NCBI GenBank assembly: GCA_913050205.1
Contig: CAJXAU010000051.1
Span: 1 to 8,457 of the forward strand
From: an uncultured Verrucomicrobiota bacterium
Lineage (GTDB): Bacteria; Verrucomicrobiota; Verrucomicrobiia; Limisphaerales; UBA1096
DNA: 8,457 nucleotides
Direction of reading: 5' to 3'
Shown here: piece after piece, positions 1-5,675 of the stretch
Numbering within the stretch: the first letter of the stretch is position 1
Layout: each line of letters begins with the position of its first letter
The notes under the pieces: generated by a model
The model's input: the letters and a program-made list of their open reading frames with translations, nothing else
Databases searched by the model: none
What the model was told of the DNA's origin: nothing
Program-made: the position numbers and the translations under genes

Positions 1-566
1 GGCTAGGCGCAGCCGAGGCTGGGGTGGAACTTGACGAGCGGGGCCGGATTCGCACCGATGCCGAGTGGCAAACAACGGTGCCGGGAATTTACGCCATCGG
101 CGACGTGATTGCCGGGCCAATGCTCGCGCACAAGGCGGAGCAGGAAGCAGTGGCCGCAGTGGAGCGCATGGCCGGCAAGGCGGGCCAAGTGAATTACGCC
201 ACGATCCCCTGGGTGATTTACACCGCGCCGGAGGTTGCAGCCGTGGGGCTAACCGAGGCGGAGGCCAAGGAGAAGGGCTGCGAGGTCGCGGTGGGGGTGT
301 TTTCGTTTCAGGCCAATGGCCGTGCGGTGGCCGGTGGCCATGCGGACGGCTTGGCCAAGGTCATCGCCGACAAGGCGACCGACCGGGTGCTGGGCGCGCA
401 GATCCTCTCCACCAACGCCTCGGAATTGATCGCCGAGGCGGTGCTGTTGATGGAGTTCGACGGCAGTGCGGAGGATCTTGCGAGGACAATCCACGCGCAC
501 CCGACGATGTCTGAGGGATTGCGCGAGGCGGCGCACGCGGCCATGGGCGAACCGCTTCACATCTAG
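1..566 (+). CDS. lpdA: Dihydrolipoamide dehydrogenase (E3), C-terminal part; 5' end outside window
   Basis: Open reading frame runs in from the left edge (first full codon at 3) and stops at TAG 564-566; about 187 C-terminal residues are present, so the N-terminal FAD domain and redox-active disulfide lie outside. The family reoxidises the dihydrolipoyl groups of 2-oxoacid dehydrogenase or glycine-cleavage complexes, passing electrons through FAD to NAD+ in the cytoplasm. Visible: the second FAD-contacting motif YAIGDV followed by GPMLAHKAEQE, then the dimerisation domain (IPWVIYTAPEVAAVGLTE, the RVLGAQIL strand, ELIAEAV). The catalytic His-Glu pair is seen in HAHPTMSE, His codon 498-500 and Glu codon 513-515, spaced as in known E3 enzymes. 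The partner E1/E2 genes are not visible, so which complex it serves is unknown. A GTG at 24 is internal, not a start. Mercuric or glutathione reductases are alternatives, but IGDVIAGPMLAHKA and HAHPT favour E3. Confidence 0.93.
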   Translation, partial: LGAAEAGVELDERGRIRTDAEWQTTVPGIYAIGDVIAGPMLAHKAEQEAVAAVERMAGKAGQVNYATIPWVIYTAPEVAAVGLTEAEAKEKGCEVAVGVFSFQANGRAVAGGHADGLAKVIADKATDRVLGAQILSTNASELIAEAVLLMEFDGSAEDLARTIHAHPTMSEGLREAAHAAMGEPLHI

Positions 567-567
567 A

Positions 568-583
568 GCGCTTGGCCAAGCGG
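568..583 (+). repeat. Palindromic repeat copy 1, GCGCTTGGCCAAGCGG
   Basis: A perfect 14-base inverted repeat (569-582, CGCTTGGCCAAGCG) begins three bases after the lpdA stop codon and ends a few bases before the A-run of the terminator. The same 16-base string recurs exactly at 3993-4008 and 5567-5582. The dyad has no loop, which suits a dimeric protein site or a short iterated palindrome better than an RNA hairpin. Its function is unknown. Confidence 0.75.
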
Positions 584-587
584 GCAC

Positions 588-618
588 AAAAAAAGCGCCG
601 GGCAACAACGGCGCTTTT
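588..618. terminator. Bidirectional rho-independent terminator between lpdA and skp
   Basis: A perfect 10-base stem, AAAAGCGCCG (591-600) and CGGCGCTTTT (609-618), encloses an 8-base loop. Read on the minus strand, the GC-rich stem is followed by seven T residues (complement of A 588-594), giving a strong terminator for skp. Read on the plus strand it is followed by four T residues and should also stop lpdA transcripts. The convergent placement of the two genes fits a shared terminator. Confidence 0.9.
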
Positions 619-637
619 GTGTGTTCCGATCGGAAAA

Positions 638-1291
638 TTATTTTTTGGGGGGAGCCGGAGCGGTGGAATCAGCCGGGGTTACTGCGCCCTCGGCTGCCGG
701 GGGTTGCTTGGCCTTGTACTCCTCGGGGGCATCCTTGTTTAGCTCGGCAATGACTTTGTCTGTGATGTCATTTTTGCCGGCGGTGTAAACCACAGAGGCC
801 ATTACGTTGCCTTGCGCTGAGTTGATGACGAGATCGTATCCGGCCTCCTTGGCCAGAGCGGCAACGACCTCCTTGATTTCATCCATTCGCGCCCGGGTAA
901 GTCGATTTTGCATGTCGACCATGGTGCGCTGTGCGTTGCGGTTGTACTCGGCGCGGCGAGCTGTCAATCGGCGATGTTCCCCTTCCTTTTCCTGCATCTT
1001 CTTGACGTCGGCCTCTCGCTTGGCCTCCGAGTTGGCCGGGTCCTGTGCACTTTGGCGAAGGCGGGCGAATTCCTCGGTGACCAGCTTAATGTCATTTATC
1101 AAGTCCTGCTCTATTTTCTTGAAATCAGCCTCTCGCTCGGCCACCTGGCTACGGGACATCAGCGTTTTCCAGTAAGCACTGAATGTTTTGTCCAGATTGA
1201 TTGTGCCAATCTTGAGTGCTTCCTGCGCATGGGCTGCACCGGTGAAAGCGACAAGCGCGAGGGCCAACACGGCCAAGCGGGAATGTATCAT
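638..1291 (-). CDS. skp: OmpH/Skp-family periplasmic chaperone
   Basis: A 217-residue protein of the OmpH/Skp family, whose members form periplasmic coiled-coil trimers that hold unfolded outer-membrane proteins on their way to the BAM complex. The N-terminus is a classic signal peptide (MIHSRLAVLALALVAF, likely cut after AHA). The mature protein starts with an LKIGTINLDKTF strand followed by YWKT. A long Lys/Glu/Arg-rich helical region (about residues 45-145) would form the coiled-coil tentacles, and YDLVINSAQGNVMASVVYT with a helix matches the family's C-terminal body. The last ~20 residues are a Pro/Ala-rich tail. I chose ATG 1291 because AGGA lies 9 bases upstream; an in-frame ATG at 1309 lacks a ribosome site. 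The bamA stop lies 26 bases upstream, so the two genes are probably cotranscribed. Family assignment is firm; specific clients are unknown. Confidence 0.9.
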   Translation of the reverse strand: MIHSRLAVLALALVAFTGAAHAQEALKIGTINLDKTFSAYWKTLMSRSQVAEREADFKKIEQDLINDIKLVTEEFARLRQSAQDPANSEAKREADVKKMQEKEGEHRRLTARRAEYNRNAQRTMVDMQNRLTRARMDEIKEVVAALAKEAGYDLVINSAQGNVMASVVYTAGKNDITDKVIAELNKDAPEEYKAKQPPAAEGAVTPADSTAPAPPKK

Positions 1292-1300
1292 GGTTATTTT

Positions 1301-1305
1301 TCCTA
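1301..1305 (-). promoter_or_regulatory. Ribosome binding site deciding the skp start
   Basis: On the minus strand TAGGA precedes the ATG at 1291 with 9 bases between. It lies inside the six extra codons that would be read from the ATG at 1309, which has only T/A-rich sequence and the bamA stop upstream. This favours the downstream start. Confidence 0.6.
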
Positions 1306-1317
1306 TCATAAACTGGT

Positions 1318-4035
1318 TTAAAAAGAACGATTGTACCCGACGCCAAAGTGGAACTCGCCCCCACCATCGACGTAGTCGGGATGGGAAAGCGGGAAGCCGT
1401 AGTCGAGGCGCAGTGGTCCAAGCATGGGAACGGTCAGGCGCAGGCCCACACCCCAGTTGTCGGCGTATTCGCCGAGGTCAAATTCGTAAGGATCCATGTA
1501 CGACATGCCGATGTCGTAGAACATGGCAAAGCGCAGACGGGGGATAATTGGAATGGTGTATTCCGCTGAACCAAACCAGTAACTGCTGCCACCCAGTGGC
1601 TCGGAGCCATCGACCATGACCGGGCTCCATGTGGTGCCATCCTCAAGCGGCAGCATCGGTTTCTGGTATCCATTGAAGGGGAAATCGTTGGGGGTGTGCT
1701 CGACCGGGATAAATTTGTCCTTCTCGATTACCTGATCACCTTTTTTCACGTCCACATGATAGCCGTAATGTTGGTTCCCTTCGTGCATGCCCTTGCTGAT
1801 TTTCCATTTCTTCAGGCGCGGACCGATGTCGCGGTAGTCGTAGCCGCGCATGGTATGGGTCCCACCAAGGAAGAATCGGTCGAAGTATGGGACGCGGCTG
1901 CTGCTGCCGAATTGGTCCACCACACCCACACGACCGATGAGTTCCAAAACATGGCCTTGCATTAGCCCAGGAAAAAAATAGGACGATTCCAACTCAAGCC
2001 GGTACATCTCAGTTTCGCCGCCAAACGGGCCACCGGCGACCTCGGCGGTGAACTGGGTGTGCTGGCCGCGATTCGGCGTAAGGGCGTGGTTCAGCGTGCT
2101 GTAGGTAATGAAGGTGCCCACCTTGGAGACCAGCCGATCGTGGTTTAATTCGGCGTATTCCCCCTCGTCCCTACGGGCAGAATCGAAATACCAGTCGAAG
2201 GGGTTCCCCGTCAATGTTGGGGGAGAAACCAATCCCCCTTCGATAATGTCATGTTCCTGCAGCATGTAGGTGTAGTACGAGCGGTCGTGAATACCAACCT
2301 GCTCGATGGTGTAATTGACTCCACCGTAGGTGTAGTCATTCCAGAGGGTTCGCGAAAGTTCCACACGTGCACCGGTTCGTTTTTGGGTGAAGTAATGGCT
2401 CAGGAACCGGTTGTCGCGGTGGTACAGGTCGATTGAAAAACGCAGTTTTTTGTCGAACAGGTAGGGTTCCTCAAATGTGACCATATAATCCTGATGCCTT
2501 CGGCCTGCAGTGATTTGCAACCGGAATTTCTGGCCGCCCCCGGTGAAGTATGGCGGATTGAACAGGTCAAAATTACCCTGCGTGTAGCCGACCTGCGCGA
2601 ACAGTGACATGATCGAGCCGTAGCCGAAGCCCATCATGATGTTACCGGTGCGGCCCTCGGTCACACCGATGACGAGGTTGCGCTTGTTTGGCAGTTCCTC
2701 AATGGGTTCAACCTCGGTTTCCACTTTCTCGAACAGCCCGGTGCCCTCGAGACGGCGTTTACTGAGATTGACGCTGACCATGTCAAACGTCGTACCGGGG
2801 TAGATCGCCAACTCGCGCCGGATGACTTTGTCCTTGGTGGTCGTATTGCCTCGTATCTCAATCCGCTCTACGTCTACCGACTCGTTCTCGGTGATGGTGT
2901 AGAAAAGATCGATCTGTCCGGTACTGGTATTGGGTTCGTATTTGGGTATTACCTGAGCATCCAAATAACCCTTCATCTCGTACAACTCCTTGATGGCACG
3001 GGCGTCCTGCTCGTGTAGCTCCGGCGTGAAGATTGTATCTTCCCACAACAACATTCCCACACGGCGCTCGAAGGTGCGCTTGCCGTTCAGGAGTTCTTCG
3101 TCGGAGTATACTGTGTTTCCGTCGAATGTGATTTTGCCGACGGTATACTGAAAGCCCTGAACCAGCTTGAGTCGGATGACCATTTTGTCTCCCTTCTCAT
3201 TTACCTCCCGAAGTTCTTCCTTGATGTTGAAATCAATGTAGCCATGCGAGTGGTAAAATTTCCTCAACTCTTCCAGATCGGTGTCCCATTGTTCCTCTTC
3301 AAGTTTGCCGCTGCCAGTCAGCCAAGACATCCACCAGTGCCGGCGCGTCTTGAGGACTTTGCGCAGTTGCCGCTGGGAGAACGCCATCTCCTGGTTTTCG
3401 CCTTCGATAGCATTTTCAAAGATGATGTCGTCAATCTTGACCCGGGGGCCGGCCTCAATCTTAAAGGTGACAGCAACCTGTCCCAGATCGATGTCGGTGT
3501 CATCCAGTACCTCCACTGTGGCCTGCTGGTAGCCGGCCTTGTGGTACTCCTTAAGAATGGCCCGCCTGTCTGAGGCCAGAGTCATTCCGTTAAAAGTGTC
3601 CCCGACACGGGAACGGATTTTCCGCATCAGTTTTTTGCTGCGAAATTTTCTGCCACCGTTTCCATCAAACAGGATCTCCGTCACCGTGGGCAGACCCCGA
3701 AGGATGTAGCTGACGGTCCAGCCCTCGCGGTCTGGCTCGAAGGTGACTCTCACGGTGCTGAAAAAGTGGGTGCCCATCAGGCTTTTGATATCGTCGTCGG
3801 TGACCTTTTTGTTGAAGGGCTTGCCTTCCCTGAGGCGGATGTGCGCGAGGATGTGTTCGTCGGACGCCGCCCTTGGGCCGATGTGCTTGAGGACAATCTC
3901 CTTGACCAGATCGCTGGTCGCCACCACGGCCGGTTGCTGTCCCTTGCCCAGAGCGGGAAAGAGCAGCAGAGCAAGAAGGAAAACTTGGCCAAGCGCTTGG
4001 CCAAGCGGACGCAGCATCTCCACCGGACTACTCAT
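1318..4035 (-). CDS. bamA: Outer-membrane protein assembly factor BamA (Omp85)
   Basis: A 905-residue Omp85 protein, the outer-membrane insertase that folds beta-barrel proteins delivered by chaperones such as Skp. Order: signal peptide with a hydrophobic run (VFLLALLLFPALG, residues 17-29); five POTRA-like repeats at about 37-113, 114-195, 196-296, 296-383 and 386-459, each ending in a GY/LF-type helix and strand; then a 16-strand-type barrel from about 463. POTRA3 holds an SWLTGSGKL insertion. The loop-6 motif RGY is at 730-732 in GGTHTMRGYDYRDIGP, followed by a long charged extracellular loop of about 75 residues. The protein ends in Phe (GVGYNRSF), the expected barrel-recognition signal. 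Start: ATG 4035 overlaps the dnaB stop by 8 bases; ATG 4017 (899 aa, giving a tidier signal peptide) is a real alternative, and neither has an ideally spaced Shine-Dalgarno. The longest frame opens with TTG at 4077 and is unlikely. At 905 residues it is longer than the roughly 810 of E. coli. Confidence 0.95.
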   Translation of the reverse strand: MSSPVEMLRPLGQALGQVFLLALLLFPALGKGQQPAVVATSDLVKEIVLKHIGPRAASDEHILAHIRLREGKPFNKKVTDDDIKSLMGTHFFSTVRVTFEPDREGWTVSYILRGLPTVTEILFDGNGGRKFRSKKLMRKIRSRVGDTFNGMTLASDRRAILKEYHKAGYQQATVEVLDDTDIDLGQVAVTFKIEAGPRVKIDDIIFENAIEGENQEMAFSQRQLRKVLKTRRHWWMSWLTGSGKLEEEQWDTDLEELRKFYHSHGYIDFNIKEELREVNEKGDKMVIRLKLVQGFQYTVGKITFDGNTVYSDEELLNGKRTFERRVGMLLWEDTIFTPELHEQDARAIKELYEMKGYLDAQVIPKYEPNTSTGQIDLFYTITENESVDVERIEIRGNTTTKDKVIRRELAIYPGTTFDMVSVNLSKRRLEGTGLFEKVETEVEPIEELPNKRNLVIGVTEGRTGNIMMGFGYGSIMSLFAQVGYTQGNFDLFNPPYFTGGGQKFRLQITAGRRHQDYMVTFEEPYLFDKKLRFSIDLYHRDNRFLSHYFTQKRTGARVELSRTLWNDYTYGGVNYTIEQVGIHDRSYYTYMLQEHDIIEGGLVSPPTLTGNPFDWYFDSARRDEGEYAELNHDRLVSKVGTFITYSTLNHALTPNRGQHTQFTAEVAGGPFGGETEMYRLELESSYFFPGLMQGHVLELIGRVGVVDQFGSSSRVPYFDRFFLGGTHTMRGYDYRDIGPRLKKWKISKGMHEGNQHYGYHVDVKKGDQVIEKDKFIPVEHTPNDFPFNGYQKPMLPLEDGTTWSPVMVDGSEPLGGSSYWFGSAEYTIPIIPRLRFAMFYDIGMSYMDPYEFDLGEYADNWGVGLRLTVPMLGPLRLDYGFPLSHPDYVDGGGEFHFGVGYNRSF
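3984..4008 (+). repeat. Palindromic repeat copy 2, tandemly doubled, inside bamA
   Basis: The 12-base unit CTTGGCCAAGCG occurs twice head to tail (3984-4007). The right-hand part contains the exact 16-base element at 3993-4008. It lies within bamA and encodes Leu-Gly-Gln-Ala-Leu-Gly-Gln just before the hydrophobic core of the signal peptide (residues 11-17). Because the unit length is a multiple of three, the duplication keeps the frame. Confidence 0.75.
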
Positions 4036-5482
4036 CCTGCGGAATGTCTTCGCGATTGAACTTGGCTGCGTTCTCAAATCTTGTGTAACCCTTCAAAAAG
4101 GTCAGGGGAACATCCCCGGTCGGGCCATTGCGCTGCTTGGCAATGAGGAGATTCACCGGCCGAGCCTCACTGTCGGGGTCGTCCGTGTCCTCGTCCACTC
4201 CGCCCGGCTTGTACAGCAACCCCACGAGGTCGGCATCCTGTTCAATGGATCCGGATTCGCGGAGGTCCGAAAGTCGGGGTTTGCGGTTCTTGTCCTTCTC
4301 CAGTTCGCGGTTGAGCTGACTGAGGACGATGACCGGCACACCGAGCGTCTTGGCCATGGCCTTGATCCCACTGGAAATCTCAGCGATCTCCTGCTGGCGG
4401 TTCTCTCCTGCCCGCCGCGAAGTAGAATGAAGCAGTTGCAGGTAGTCAATGACAAACAGCTTGATGTCGTGCTGCTGCCACATTCGGCGGGCCCGCGCAC
4501 TGAGCTGGAGAATGGAAAGTCCGGCCGTGTCGTCGATGTGCAGGGCGGACTTGGCCAGCTGGCTGGCGGTCTCGTGGATCCGCGGAAAATCCCGCGGTGT
4601 CAGCATGCCCTCGTTCATCTCGTGGCTGTTGATCCGCGCGAGTGAGCTGATCATCCTCATGACAAGCGACTCGGAGGACATTTCCAGACTGAACACCCCG
4701 ACTGGCAGTTTCAGGTTGAGCGCCACATGCTCCACGATGTTCATCGCCAATGAGGTCTTGCCCATGGAGGGACGCGCGGCCACGACGATCATCTCGCCCG
4801 GATGAAGGCCGGTGGTCATTCTATCCAGATCGGTGAAACCGGTCTCCACGCCGGTGGTGGAGCCCTTGTTTTTGAACAACAACTCAATCCTGCCGACCGC
4901 ATCCTGCACATGCTCCACAATCGTCGGCATGTCGGTGATGTTGTGGTCGCGGTTGATTGCCAACACCGCCTGCTCGACCTCGCCCACCAAACGATCGACC
5001 TCGCCGGTCTCGTCGTACGCATCGGCGATCGCCTTGGTGCAGGTCTGAATCATCCGCCTCAGCAGGGCCTGATTCCGGACGATCTCAAAATAGTATTCGA
5101 GGTTCGCCGCCGACGGCACGCTGTCCTGCAACTCGGTGAGGTAGGCCACGCCGCCGATGTTATCCAGCTCACCGACTGTGCGGAGTTGGTGCGAAAGGGT
5201 GAGCAAATCGATCGGGGCATTCTCCTCGTACATCGCCACCATCGTGGCGTAGATTGCCTGATGCCGGAGGTCGTAAAACACCGTCTCGTCCCGGACCTTC
5301 TCGATACAGGCCGGGAGGTTTTGTCGGGTGTCGAGCAGGATGCAGCCCAGCACACCCTGCTCCGCGGCAAGGTCGTTCGGCGGCGTGCGCCCGATCGGGA
5401 TCACAGTCTGGTTTTCCCGCTGGCGAGGCGTGTATTTCAGATCCTTTTCAGGCAGGGAAGATGATTCCGGTTCATCAGGCAC
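4028..5482 (-). CDS. dnaB: Replicative DNA helicase DnaB
   Basis: A 484-residue hexameric helicase that unwinds DNA ahead of the replisome and recruits primase. The N-terminal domain (about 35-140: NDLAAEQGVLGCILL, FYDLRHQAIY, VPSAANLEYY) is followed by a linker and a RecA-like ATPase domain from about 205. Motifs: Walker A ARPSMGKT at 236-243 (Lys242, Thr243); catalytic Glu267 in FSLEMS; Walker B LFVIDYLQLL at 342-351 (Asp346); SQLNRELE at 388-395; DLRESGSIEQDAD at 406-418; and AKQRNGPTG at 448-456, with Arg451 matching the family's arginine finger. There is no intein and all key residues are intact. The start is GTG at 5482, set by an in-frame TGA two codons upstream; no clear Shine-Dalgarno is visible. 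A bamA start codon overlaps its end, suggesting translational coupling. Its promoter should lie in the gap shared with mutS. Confidence 0.96.
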   Translation of the reverse strand: MPDEPESSSLPEKDLKYTPRQRENQTVIPIGRTPPNDLAAEQGVLGCILLDTRQNLPACIEKVRDETVFYDLRHQAIYATMVAMYEENAPIDLLTLSHQLRTVGELDNIGGVAYLTELQDSVPSAANLEYYFEIVRNQALLRRMIQTCTKAIADAYDETGEVDRLVGEVEQAVLAINRDHNITDMPTIVEHVQDAVGRIELLFKNKGSTTGVETGFTDLDRMTTGLHPGEMIVVAARPSMGKTSLAMNIVEHVALNLKLPVGVFSLEMSSESLVMRMISSLARINSHEMNEGMLTPRDFPRIHETASQLAKSALHIDDTAGLSILQLSARARRMWQQHDIKLFVIDYLQLLHSTSRRAGENRQQEIAEISSGIKAMAKTLGVPVIVLSQLNRELEKDKNRKPRLSDLRESGSIEQDADLVGLLYKPGGVDEDTDDPDSEARPVNLLIAKQRNGPTGDVPLTFLKGYTRFENAAKFNREDIPQDE

Positions 5483-5534
5483 GGCTCAATAAAAACCGGA
5501 AACACACCAGCTTTGCAACGAAGAGAAGTTGGCA

Positions 5535-5558
5535 GGTTATCGACAGGGTTATTCGCAG
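5535..5558 (+). promoter_or_regulatory. Tandem DnaA-box-like repeats
   Basis: Two adjacent 12-base units, GGTTATCGACAG and GGTTATTCGCAG, agree at 9 of 12 positions. Each contains a nonamer (TTATCGACA at 5537-5545, TTATTCGCA at 5549-5557) one base away from the TTATNCACA consensus for DnaA. The position next to dnaB is suggestive, but neither box is perfect and chance is not excluded. Confidence 0.3.
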
Positions 5559-5566
5559 CAATGCAC

Positions 5567-5582
5567 GCGCTTGGCCAAGCGG
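5567..5582 (+). repeat. Palindromic repeat copy 3, GCGCTTGGCCAAGCGG
   Basis: Exact 16-base match to the copies at 568-583 and 3993-4008, with the perfect dyad at 5568-5581. It lies 85 bases upstream of dnaB and about 94 bases upstream of the chosen mutS start, inside the shared promoter region, so an operator role is conceivable. GGCC follows directly, as if a half-site were repeated. Confidence 0.75.
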
Positions 5583-5675
5583 CCAAAACACGTACTCGAC
5601 TCTTTTACACCTCCCTCACCATCGCCACCAATTAGGTCGAGGCCGAGGGCCAGGGTGGAGAACGAAGACGTATCC

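Larger units (their letters stand above)
5483..5675. other. Divergent dnaB/mutS intergenic region
   Basis: 193 bases between the two divergent genes must hold both promoters unless transcription enters from outside. I see no convincing -35/-10 pair on either strand. It contains a pair of tandem DnaA-box-like repeats (5535-5558) and an exact copy of the palindromic element (5567-5582). The mutS frame stays open back to a TTG at 5529, but that stretch has an odd Arg/Pro/Ser-rich composition and no family similarity, so I treat it as non-coding. Confidence 0.6.

Noticed and set aside
350..359. CTTGGCCAAG core inside lpdA as a full member of the repeat family
   Set aside because: Only 10 bases match and they are explained by the codons for Gly-Leu-Ala-Lys in a conserved protein stretch, so it may be chance.
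4036..4077. Upstream extension of bamA to a TTG start inside dnaB
   Set aside because: It would put 14 hydrophilic residues ahead of the signal peptide and overlap dnaB by 50 bases; the ATG at 4035 overlapping the dnaB stop is more natural.
3743..4645. Long plus-strand open frame of 300 codons across the bamA/dnaB junction
   Set aside because: It is antisense to two well-supported genes, and its translation shows no recognisable domain; it is a shadow of GC-rich coding sequence.
5490..5520. Possible dnaB promoter on the minus strand (TTGCAA then a T-rich -10-like stretch)
   Set aside because: The -10 hexamer is poor and the organism's sigma factor preference is unknown; not strong enough to list.
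5529..5675. Upstream extension of mutS to a TTG start, adding 49 residues
   Set aside because: The added segment starts with a weak codon, contains the repeated palindrome and the DnaA-like boxes, and has no MutS-like sequence; MutS proteins normally begin shortly before the TPM motif.
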